The position numbers were made by a program, and so were the translations under genes. This document shows positions 13,601 to 25,189 of a stretch of DNA of 60,000 nucleotides, piece after piece. The notes under the pieces are model-generated. The model saw only the letters and a program-made list of their open reading frames with translations. It was not told the origin of the DNA and ran no database searches. The stretch's first letter is position 1. Every line of letters starts with the position of its first letter. The DNA is from Polytrichum commune (Eukaryota > Streptophyta > Polytrichopsida > Polytrichales > Polytrichaceae). Where the stretch lies: NCBI GenBank assembly GCA_950295325.1, contig OX485804.1, positions 59,138,429 through 59,198,428 of the forward strand, in the 5' to 3' direction.

Positions 13601-14975
13601 CCTTCAGGAAGGAGTAAGGTGAAAAGGAAATATGATGAAGACAAAGAACTGGTGAGTGTTGTGCGTCACTTAATCATGACCTGATCCTATCCTCTTCACT
13701 CCCTTTGCATTATGGTAGTGCGTTCATCATCTTCCAATTCTATATATGCAATAGACGTCTTGCATTTGACAGAAGATTGTGACTGAAGGATAACTTCAAC
13801 TTATTATAAGAGGATTCTCTTTGATGTTTTCTTTAAGGTTGCCGAAGTTGAACTATGTGATCGCCTTGGAGGGATAGAGACGAGTATATTTTAAGTTTGT
13901 AAGATATTATGTGTAGATCTCCATCTTTCTCTTAGATAGTTCCAACACGAAAATAAATAGTTTCTTAGCTGCAATCTATTCAAGTAAGCATGCCTCAAGG
14001 ATTATCTTGTCTGAAGGCTATTTGCTGTTGAGGAAGTGACCTTAACGTTTTGTCTGGATAGAGTCTTCCACAATGCATTGATTTTTGATGACACAAAATC
14101 TATGTGGCCATCTATCTGTACAGGTGGAAGCAAAACTTCGGGCAGACCAAATCAGAGCTTCACTCTCTCTTCCCTTCCACCAAGGTTCAGTTCTTGATGT
14201 TCAAAGCATGGAAACACCATTTACTGAAGAACCTATTCCAGTTTTCTCTACAGCATTGGAGGCTGGCCCATCTGCCACATCCACGCCTTCACAACAGCTT
14301 CTTCCCTCTAGCGAGGCAGGCGATCTAGCGCAGCTTGAGAAGCTGGAAGATCACATGATGCTCGAGAGCTGGGATCGTGACCCTGAGAACAATGTCAAAG
14401 ATAAGCACACAAGGTTCACATCTAGAGGGGGTGGTGAGTTGCCACTACCTTTATCTGAGCTTCGGAGGCATCCTAAAAAGCAACAAAGATTGAGATCACC
14501 TTCAGATTCATCATCTTCATTGCAACAAGAAGGAAGCACCAACTCCGGAAGAGTTCTTCATGCTGATAGTGGGAAGAGCAAGTTTGAGCATCACCATGTT
14601 AAGAATCAGAAACGAAAGCATGCTGGTGTTGACGGGCGAGCAGCAGCCCAATCTAGTGTTAACAAGGATGAGATGTCTTTGGTCTCACCATTTGATTATG
14701 GTGCAGCCAGGAGGGAACTTGGTTTGGAAGGGAATTTGACATCCAAGACAGAGGATAGTAATAGTCAGAGGGGTCGTGGAAGAGGAAGAGGGTTTGTGAA
14801 CCCAAACAAACGTCAAAAGCAGGTTCCACCTCCAAGATCTGCATCTGGAACCAGGGAAGCTTTTGACCCACTCCGAAGAGTGAGACAGGAGCCTCGGCCA
14901 GAAGGTATACCAGCTGCTAAGCGGAGGCAGGTCTTTCCACAAACTGGTAATAGGTCTGCTTCATTTCGTAAATAG
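7682..14975 (+). CDS. RRP6L: RRP6/EXOSC10-like nuclear exosome 3'-5' exoribonuclease
   Basis: This is a distributive 3'-5' exoribonuclease of the nuclear exosome, acting in rRNA maturation and RNA surveillance. The 13 exons, all in phase, are 7682-8309, 8900-8967, 9197-9355, 9640-9798, 9953-10036, 10449-10528, 10655-10705, 10993-11104, 11553-11635, 11828-11873, 12063-12150, 12327-13651 and 14124-14975. The product is about 1,244 residues. An N-terminal PMC2NT-like region precedes a DEDD-Y exonuclease domain: D287/E289 in [14 protein letters not shown]346 in [15 protein letters not shown], and Y411/D415 in [14 protein letters not shown]. The HRDC domain covers about 448-560. The long tail is low in complexity, basic ([18 protein letters not shown]) and ends SASFRK. 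It is closest to plant RRP6L1/RRP6L2, which I cannot separate by eye. All catalytic residues are present, so it should be active. Confidence 0.96.
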
Positions 14976-15297
14976 CAGCTTCCAAGCACTCTCTTCTAGG
15001 TTACATAATGTTGAGTTCTACCAAGTGCACTTTGCTGGTAGTAGTTGATTTTAGATTCAAACTGGTGAGAAATAGCAATGACAGTTTTGTTAGACGATGA
15101 TAGGATCCTATAACAGGAAGAGGATGAAGCTGCTCCATTGGTTTGAGCTGCGTGTGTCACAAGTACCATGAGCTTAAACTAAAATGTAGATCACTTTGCT
15201 TTGCACATTCGTCACTCTCCCATGATTCTGTGAGACCACTGCCACTTGCAATTTGGTGTTTGAGCAGTAAGATGGATCACATTTTGATGCAACAAGT
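14976..15297 (+). other. 3' UTR region of RRP6-like
   Basis: Non-coding sequence following the TAG stop. No separate gene is seen. Confidence 0.4.
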
Positions 15298-17933
15298 ATG
15301 GTGCTTTTCAAAGGATGGCTAAACTTATATGATGGAATTAAACTCACTATCTGGTCAATTGTTGGAGCATTTCTTGGATTTGTTTTTCCTTTTCTTTCCA
15401 ATATGCCGTTTCACAATATTATCGGCATTTTCCAGACATTCTGGATTAAGGTACCCGGACTTGCTAATTTAGGCAAGCTAGATACCCAGGAAATGTTTTC
15501 AAGAAATAATCCATAGACTTGCAAGTCAATAGAGTCTACAAAAAAAATTCACATGCAACTTACAGAAATTCACAAAGTTGCTTGGATGTTGGATTGGTGA
15601 GTATGAATCACCACAAAATCAGCTTAATTGTGGGTGAGGATTTTCTATTAAATGAAGGTGTTGTCCCCCTTTTGTGGACTGCTCCTTATACCACCTTGTT
15701 CAGCAGATACTGTAGATCCCTGATTAACCATTGTAATTCACCAAAGTTGGTGTTCTTTGAAAAGTGTTTTTGCATGCTTCTTACACCGCTATAATGAATG
15801 GCCGAAGTGGTGGTATTTTATACTTAATACCACATATGATTAATTAGATTCAACAATGACTTACTCGATGGCCTTGTTGCATTGGCTTGTTAACGGCTTA
15901 AGGATTACCAATAGGTGTCATCAAAAGGAAGGTGACACCTTAAGGCCTCAATACCTTATTGTTCTCAAGGATGTTCATGATGTTGTGCCTACGTAGATTT
16001 GTGCATGTTCGAACTTCAACAATCATATTAAACATCTAGAACTGAAGAGCTTTGAAACCAAGAGCTTTGAAGGTCCTTAAGCATTGACGACTATATGTTC
16101 ATTGGTCATGTAAGATATGTGGGTGTTATTTAGTTCGTTTTCCATGTTCTCGAACTTCTATTGATTAGATCTACACAAGGAACCTTGTGTTGCATTAGCA
16201 AATCTATGATGAAGGATAAACAAAAGTCTAACCTCTCTTGATTATTTATGATTATCAAAAGTGCATGTTTGTTAATTCCTTAACAAAGTACATGGGTCCT
16301 CCCACTTGTGTTCACTTTTGAGTGTGAGTAGTTAATAAAATTTGAAGATGTAGTCCAATCTCTTTTAAACATGTGATTTTATGGTGTTTGTTCTTTGATC
16401 CCCACCTAACCACACACCAATCAAATATTGGTTTTCAATTAAGAGAAGTAGTTGAATAACACCCCCATACCTTAGGCTTATTGATACATATTAGAGTAAA
16501 CAGACCCATTTCCAATAACCCCCCAATCTTACTATATATAGTCCCCTATAGTTGTGAAGTTCCACAGATGTAGCCTTCACATTCGGCGTGATGGAAAAAG
16601 TAAGTTAAAAGGGCACATATTTGGGTACCATGATAAGGGCACTAATTGTACTCAAGCTTTCGTCTCCCGGTTATCAAAATAAGTTGATCTATGATGTGAA
16701 TATGGGTTGGGAGAGAATCTTGCCTTTGATCATTTACAATAATTTCAAAACTTGGAAATAATTTATTTTATTTTTTGTTAAATGTTGTGATATCAAATTC
16801 TAGACCCATGAAAAGTCACCCCAATATAACACTTGTACTACAATTATGCGAAATTGTTTAAGTTATCGGAAATAGGTTTGCCTACTCTACTTGCTAATAA
16901 TCTTGCAGAGTGGGCTTTGCTTTTGAGCATTTGTACGGGCCACCCTACACTTAAGGTGTAAAGACCTAGGCAAAATTCTAAAACATTGTTGTTGCAAAGT
17001 GGAAAGCCTACACAACATGGAGTGCTTAATACACGTACAACACCATGTATTAGGCCACTACAACTACCTTGCTAAAGAATTTAGGCATGTTGGTTATATA
17101 TGGTTAGTCTTCTTGATTGGATGCCTATGTATGAGTGGTTTAAAGTTTATGATAAGCCTACCATTAAAACATACACTAAAATAGACATGTGTTATAATGA
17201 GATTGGACCATGTGCTCAAAATGTAGACACCATTCTGGGTTCAATAGTGAATACAATTGGGGTCAATTTTGCCTTTCCTTAGCAAAAGGGAGGATCAGGT
17301 TGATTATCACTCAACTGAGAAAGGGCCTGCATGAGCCATGGATGAAGGATTCATAGTCGGATTTTCGGCAATTTGTTTCCAATTACCTCTATGCTCCTAT
17401 GAATTTGTGAACTTCCACTGGCCTTGTTGCCCTTTGGAGTGCCAGGGGGTATAAGTTGAGCATAATTCTCCTGTAGGAGGGCCAAGAGGTTCAAGGTTGT
17501 GTTTCACATGTCCCTTCATATCCCCTAAACAACCTCGTTCCTTGCTCAGTCCCATCAGAAAAAGTTTGTGTGTTTGGCAAATCCGGGCACCAGAAAATTC
17601 CTCCTTGCAGTCGCTGGATCTATTAGAAAATCCCAAGAAATGGCAATGCGCAAACGACCATACTTTACTTGAAATTATTCTGAAATTCAACCATACTATG
17701 TGCTAAACAATATCATCATCAACAAGGTGCTTTCAGTGAGCTTGTGCTTCTTGTGCAAAGAGAGAGAATCTTCACTCATCTTCGGAATAAGAGATCATTT
17801 GGTTTATGAGGAGAGCAAGTCCAGTAGCTTGACCACAAGTATGGGGATTTTAGGCGGAATTATTGGATTACCATTCATGCTCATGGGCTGTGTGATTTGG
17901 TTATTTGGAGCGTTCGCTTGGATTCTTGTGTAA
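15298..17933 (+). CDS. Possible small membrane-protein gene, unrecognised
   Basis: I do not recognise this. A 51-codon segment at 15298-15450 starts with ATG, encodes a hydrophobic stretch (TIWSIVGAFLGFVFPFL) and ends at a good donor (ATTAAG/gtaccc). A second open segment ends with a TAA at 17933. It encodes a polar lead (GIRDHLVYEESKSSS) and then a glycine-rich hydrophobic tail (GILGGIIGLPFMLMGCVIWLFGAFAWILV), and it has an acceptor-like TTTCAG at about 17736. The two are not in phase if joined directly, so another exon would be needed, or they are unrelated. The gap holds repeat-like sequence. Another splice-like acceptor occurs at about 17608 (ccttgcag). Treat this as a hypothesis about two open segments, not a gene model. 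Confidence 0.25.
16330..16485. mobile_element. MITE family A fragment
   Basis: 'gtagtccaatctcttttaa', 'catgtgattttatgg' and 'acacaccaatcaaatattgg' match the right-hand half of the family A copies at 18250-18370 and 22280-22400. The end reads CATACCTTA. The left part is not clear. Confidence 0.5.
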
Positions 17934-18058
17934 TTTACCTCCCTTTTTGTAATCAAATGTCATCACTGTCACAGTATCTGTCATAGTTGCACATGCCTTT
18001 CCTGATTGCACACAAGCTCACCTAAGTTTGGAATGTCCCATTGCTTAGAAATCTTCTG

Positions 18059-18379
18059 TAAGGTAAGCAGGTCTTAAACGTGTTCTCTCTGCACCCACTT
18101 CTCGTACGATAAGAACACGCAATTAGTGCGAGATGATTAGCAAATCCAAATCATGCCCGTAGCCACTTTCATATTCATCATGAAAGTGAGGATTCTATGA
18201 GTTGATAAACAATCATATTGTTGACTACTACGTCTAGAACATTTGAGAAATTTTGAGCGCACAGTCCAATTTCTTTTCAACACATGTGCTTTGATGTCTG
18301 TTCTTAGATTCACACCCAAGCATACACCACTCAAATATAGGTGTCCAAAACTCAGAAATTGAATTAGGCACATCTACTT
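18059..18379. mobile_element. MITE family A copy
   Basis: It starts TAAGGTAAGCAGGTCTTAAA and ends near AATTAGGCACATCTACTTT. The interior carries 'ctctgcacccacttctcgta', 'gcgagatgattagcaaatcc' and 'caaatataggtgtcc', all shared with other copies. The right end has one or two substitutions relative to the usual CTACCTTA. Non-coding. Confidence 0.7.
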
Positions 18380-19947
18380 TGCTTAGTTAGGATGATGGCG
18401 GCAAAATTGAGGTGTTGAAGAGCTTTGTATCTGTTGGTTGGGTGCAGGCAGCCATTTGCAATCTGTTGTCCGTGTGGAGGTATACTCTCCTGCTGCGTGA
18501 ATGTTACCACCTGTATGATGGAAACACCCATCAAAATAATAAATTGGTTTATCAGTTGCATCCCTTGCTAATGAAAGGATGGCCCAAAATTGCCCACCAT
18601 TCGTTTCTATTGAGCACTCTCATGACCTTGAAAGGCTGAAACAGGTCATGAAACTCCTGATGAGAAAGGATTGTGCCAAGAGTCCAAATGACAGAGCCTT
18701 AGAAGCTGGACAAGTTGGGGTGAGTCAATGTTTCAAACTCCATTTATTCACCTTGAGGCTCTGAAGCTACGTTATGTAATAAAACCTGCAAATGGACTTC
18801 TTTCATCTATCACCATAAAATTTAGTTTTTCCCTACATTGCATGCACCATTATTCTTTCATGGGTCTTACTCGCTTAAAGACAACATGAATCTCATAGAA
18901 GTCTTTACAATACTCAGACACTACATTTTTGCAGACTTCTATGACTGATGTGTTGATTGGGTGCATAAACTCTACTTGTGGGTTCCAAAAAACCTGGTGT
19001 CATTCAATTTGTCCTCATATTGTAGTGCTTACCAATTTCGCTTCAAAAATTCCCTGTATGTTAAAGGCAAACAAAGTCACCAAGCCTCAACTTGAAATAT
19101 TGAGTGCTAACATAGAATCCTACCCTAACAAAAAAATTTTAAATCCAACTATATTTATTTCTAACTACACAACTTATTTTTACCTGACAGTGACTTCCCA
19201 TCAGTAGGCAATTCCCTTAGTTTCATTGCACAGAGTGCTAAATACCATTTGAACAACATTATGGCGAGCAAGAGAATGGGCAAAGCTGAAGTTTGACAAT
19301 AGAGGGAATGTTGAGGACTTCAAAGGCAGGACAGGTCACAAGCATCTATGAATATCTCTAGTCACACAGCAGGAGCTCTTTTAGTTAGCATTGCTTTTTC
19401 TGCATGACCAGGGGAATCAAATCTAAGTGTGCAGGGTTGTTTATCAAATGGAAGGTATTCAACAAATCATGCAATATCACATTCATGTTTAGATTCATCC
19501 GTGTGCTCCATCATCAAAGATTTACAAGATGTTTGCAATTACATTCCACAAGCTTATTGGCAGTTCGAAAGTTTGATTTAAAACATCAAAGCATCAACAC
19601 TGTTGAGTGAGAAGTATCCCACATCTTCAAAACCAGCACATGCAATTACATCCCAACATTTCTTGAAATGTTCTAATAGTTCTTGTTGAATTCATTTCCT
19701 GAAATCATGAACATCTGCAATGCTGGTATCCCTTGTTAGCAAGACTCAGATGCAAAAAACCATGATGAGTGAAGACTTACGACCTAATTCAGTGCCTTCG
19801 AAAGTACTAAAAAATGTACTCAGCTGCATCTAAGACACTGTATCTGTGAATCTGTGATCAGCCCATAATAACTCAAAGCAAGTGCACAGAAGGAAGAGGA
19901 ATAATATCAATTTCAAATTTCTTAAAAAAGGACACTATAAGTGACAT
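18380..19947. other. Spacer with coding-like scraps, downstream of bS20c
   Basis: No gene can be modelled. Two short stretches look coding-like on the plus strand. One, 18396-18475, reads KIEVLKSFVSVGWVQAAICN and then meets a donor-like GAG/gtatac. The other, 18579-18719, includes ERLKQVMKLLMRKDCAKSP and ends near a gtgagt. They may be exons of a lost or diverged gene. The rest is AT-rich with nothing recognisable, and its right end should hold the 3' UTR of the minus-strand bS20c gene. Confidence 0.25.
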
Positions 19948-21669
<1,722 letters not shown>

Positions 21670-21902
21670 CGCTGCTCCCTCCTCTGCAATGCGGGCTTGC
21701 AATCTTCTCCCAGCTCTGCAATCTTCACCCAATTCTCTGCCTGGCTGGGCTTGCGTTGGCTTATCCCCTGCGCAGCTGCGACAAGAGAAGAGAAGAGAAG
21801 AGCAGAGAAGAAGCCTTAGCCACTCGCGGTTTCGCCGGGTATGACATCCGGTTATCGGTCCGTGTAGGTGGATTCTCTAAGGCGTCCCTGCTTAACCCCT
21901 AC

Positions 21903-22409
21903 GGTAAGCGGGCCTAATTCGGTCACTAATCTATCCTAAATGGACACCACCTACATGTATTTGTCAGGTGTGCTGTAAGGTTGGGTGTGGTTTTACTGAA
22001 AAGACATCATGTATGTTAGGCCCACTTTAAAGTAGACAATCCTTAAATGGTTACTATTTCCACCTAGCCACTTCTCCTAGGATATGAAATACGCAATTAG
22101 TACGAGATGGTTAGCGGATCCAAATCAAGGCCGTAGTAATCACTTTTCTCACAATTTTCATAGCTTATATGAATATCTTATTCATTAACAAAGTGAAGAT
22201 TCTTGTGTTCGTTAAATGGTCACATAGGTCTCATCAATCATGTTGATTGTTGAGTTTAGAATGGTTATCATATTTTTGATCACGCAGTCCAATCTCTTTT
22301 AAGTGCATGTCTTTGTGATGTATGTTCTTGAAGCCACACCAAACTACATACCACTCAAATGTAGGTTCCCGATTAAGATGAGTACTTGAAATAGGCACAT
22401 CTACCTTAT
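21903..22409. mobile_element. MITE family A copy, possibly compound
   Basis: The left end reads CGGTAAGCGGGCCTAATTC, and the right end reads AATAGGCACATCTACCTTA. The interior shares 'acgcaattagtacgagatgg', 'ttagcggatccaaatcaagg' and 'cactcaaatgtaggttcc' with the other copies. It is ~120 bp longer than most, so a second insertion or a duplicated end is likely. It lies about 230 bp upstream of the bS20c start codon. Confidence 0.6.
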
Positions 22410-22699
22410 ACTTGGCGTTGGTTTGAAGGCCAATCCGAACTCTAAAAACTTGGCCCAATAAGATCACTCGGTTTCATCAAATTCGGTTCAAGGACTTTGT
22501 ACTAGGATTGGGGCCGATCATTTACTCATCTTATGTGGCGTCCTAGGTGGCAAAACTTTAGAGTCAAATGTTCGGGCCGGCCTGAACAAATCGGGGACGA
22601 GGTTTTCCTTCACTCAAACTCTCAACATGAGCCAGATTGGGCTAATGAACATCTTTACCATCAATCCATGGGAAGTAAATTATCTTCACTATCTGGACA

Positions 22700-23270
22700 T
22701 GAACATGTGAACATCTTAGATGATTGTTTTAACTTTAGAGAGCACGTTGATGTTGTCTTTTGGGTGTTATTTTAAGGTCAATAAAATGATATAGGTGCTG
22801 GAATCTTGATTCTTGAAGGTGAGTGGATTTGTAAGCATGGTAGATGGTCATTTAAACCTAAAAGAGCACGGTGATGTTTATTTTATTTTATTTTAGTGTC
22901 ATTTTGAGGTCAATGAGTGTCAATGAGTGTCATTTTTGGTATTGGGTTTTGAATCTCGTAGGTGAATGAATTGTAAGCATGCTATGTTATCATTTAAGCA
23001 TACAAGGGCATGATGATTTTGTTATTGGATATTATTTTGAAGTCATTAAGTGATATTGGTGTTGGGTTTTATTTTTATTTTTTTCTTGGAGGTGGGTGGA
23101 CTTATAAGCATGTTAGATGGTGGTTTTACCTTGTGAGAGCACACCGATCATGTATTTATATGTCATTACGAGGTTAATAGATGATATTGGTGTTGGGAAT
23201 TGATTCTTGAAGACAAGTGGACATGTAAACATGTTAGATGGTCATTTAAGCTTGTGAGAGTCTGTTATGG
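22700..23270. repeat. Tandem array of ~125-140-bp units, left arm of a fold-back structure
   Basis: Four to five diverged units are marked by 'catgttagatggtcattt' at about 22706, 22838, 22978, 23108 and 23230. Each continues with 'gagagcac', 'gaggtcaat', 'ggtgttgggttttgattctt' and 'gaaggtgagtgg'. The same unit follows in inverted orientation from 23275. Confidence 0.8.
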
Positions 23271-23467
23271 ATCTATCAAGTTATAATGGCCACCTAACAT
23301 GATAACAAGTCCAATCACCTTCAAGAATCAAAACCTAACACCAATATCACTTATTGACCTCAAAATGACCTCCAAATGACAAGATTAGCATGCTCTCATA
23401 AGCTAAAACAACCTTCTAACATGCTTACAAGTTCATTCACCTCTAAAAAAACACCCCAACACCATCA

Positions 23468-23879
23468 GAGCATGTTCACTGGTCTCCATACAATGCCCTA
23501 CAACCGAATAATGCCAAGTTTAGCCCATGAGTTGAACCCATGCGTCATGCTCAACTACTCTTATACTATTGGTGGGCCCCATAAACCCCTCATGGGGCGG
23601 GATAGCTTGGTATATTGCGGCCCAACTTTCCACTCCTATGTAATATAATTAACTATCAAACCTCGTAATCTTTGACCAATAGGATATTAGCTTTAGTTAT
23701 TTCTATGTAGGGCCTTGTGTATTGTGAAATATTAGTTTTGATCACGGGACCCACATTTTATGAAGCTCAAAGAGAGTGAACATGTGGGACATATAACGAG
23801 ACTACCTTCCTCTAAATGATGTTACCCGATTTAGCACACCTTTGTGTTAGCGTTTGGCGTACAATGTATGATTATACTC
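23468..23879. mobile_element. GAGCATG-ended MITE (Harbinger-like), copy 1
   Basis: This 412-bp non-coding element begins GAGCATGTTCACTGG and ends ATGATTATACTC, and it is inserted in the inverted arm of the fold-back array. It is a diverged partner of 41484-41893, with shared 'aatctttgaccaa', 'cttgtgtattgt', 'attagttttgatca' and 'atgttac' blocks. Flanks are TCA and TTA, an imperfect match to the TTA seen at copy 2. Confidence 0.7.
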
Positions 23880-24081
23880 TTATTACTTATTGATATCAAA
23901 TTGACATTCAAAAGACAAGATCAATATGCTTTCATGAGCTAAAACCACCATATAACATGCTTAGAAGTCCACTCACCTTTATAAATAAAATAAAATAAAA
24001 ACACCTATGTCACTAATTGACCTCAAAGTGGCATCCAAAACACAAGATGAATATGCTCTCACAAACTAAAATGATCATCTA

Positions 24082-24804
24082 AGGTAGAGGGTGCTAAAAC
24101 CAACACCCCACCCAAAACGAACACCTATAAACGCCTCCCAATTGCAAACGCTTTATGACCTTGAACCGTTTCCCGTTATGTAGGAGTGTCCGGGCCCATT
24201 GAGTGACGGTTTTAGGTGCCATTAGTGGTGCCACCTCATAGCGGCCTTCACTACCTTCATGTAGGGTAGGTGACGGGCTGCACTCTATCCCGGGTTGGTT
24301 CAAGGTGGGATTAGTGTGGCTTGTCGATGCCTTTTCTAGCCATTCTATTCACAAAGCCAAGGAGGTAAGTCCACAAGGCACAAAGGGGTCATGTCCCAAG
24401 ATGCAAGGGGGTTGGTTCGCGAGATGCAAGGTGATGGTTTTGCAAGCGAACTAGGTGGGATCGTGGAGGTGGCCATGTGGCTTTGTGTACCATTACTACA
24501 TGGGCTTTGATGTAGTTTGGGTTTAGTACCCAACTATGTTGTGTTGGTTCTAGGCAATGAGAGCGAGGGTCCTCAACATATCCAAGGTCGTCATACGTGG
24601 GGTCTATATATTGGATTTAAGAAGCTAGTGGTTTTGACTTTGAATATTCATCAAATATCTAATTGAGGCTAAGAATATATATTCTTTCTTTATACCTATG
24701 TTTAGAACAAAGGCTAATATGATTTTTTAATATTTTTTTATTTCAACCATGTAGTCATATGTATGTGCAATAGCTTAAAGTGTTGGTTTAAGCACCCTCT
24801 ACCT
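24082..24804. mobile_element. Family B TIR element with ~25-bp inverted ends, TA target duplication
   Basis: The left end AGGTAGAGGGTGCTAAAACC and the right end (reverse complement AGGTAGAGGGTGCTTAAACC) match with one difference, and the match continues through AACAC. TA flanks both sides. The element splits the array motif 'catcTAacatg', so the empty site can be read from neighbouring units. The 723-bp interior has no recognisable transposase. Related ends occur at 827-2108 and 52108-52397. Confidence 0.8.
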
Positions 24805-24853
24805 TATGTACATAGCACACTTACAAGTCCACTCACATTCAAGAATCACAGTC

Positions 24854-25189
24854 CCTTTTTGGCTAATATATTAATTTTTTAAGGGTAAATTAATATTAGG
24901 CAAAAACCTGCCCATTCAAGTACGTTAACGTCCAGCCGCAGCCTAGCGCGCGTCTGCGTCTAAGGTTGCGGCCATTAGTGGCGTTCCAGCTGGTCGCTCG
25001 CTCGCGTTCTTCTGTTGTCGCTTCCGGAATGCGAAGGAAGCTGTGTGATGTCAGTCTAGTCTCTCGCTCTCCAAGAATCTCGTCCGGCACTCGCATTCTC
25101 CTCCTCCGATTCTTTCAACTCTTCACTTCCCGTGAGTGGGGGTGCATTTTGTTCCGTTGAAGTGAGTGTATTTCGTTCACGTCATAACC
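24854..25189 (+). promoter_or_regulatory. Promoter and 5' UTR region of the RRM-like gene
   Basis: The sequence turns GC-rich from about 24930, in contrast to the AT-rich repeat region before it. No in-frame ATG starts the protein before 25190. I see no clear TATA box. The exact transcription start cannot be read. Confidence 0.4.

Larger units (their letters stand above)
23275..24853. repeat. Inverted arm of the same array, interrupted by two insertions
   Basis: Reverse-complement units occur at about 23290 ('cacctaacatgataacaagt'), 23410, 23950 and 24070, and a last piece at 24824-24853 ('cttacaagtccactcac', then 'ttcaagaatca'). With the left arm this makes a large imperfect palindrome. The arm is split by separate elements at 23468-23879 and 24082-24804. 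Confidence 0.75.

Noticed and set aside
22700-24853. Possible LTR retrotransposon
   Set aside because: The repeats are inverted and internally tandem, with no gag/pol-like frames, primer-binding site or direct LTRs.
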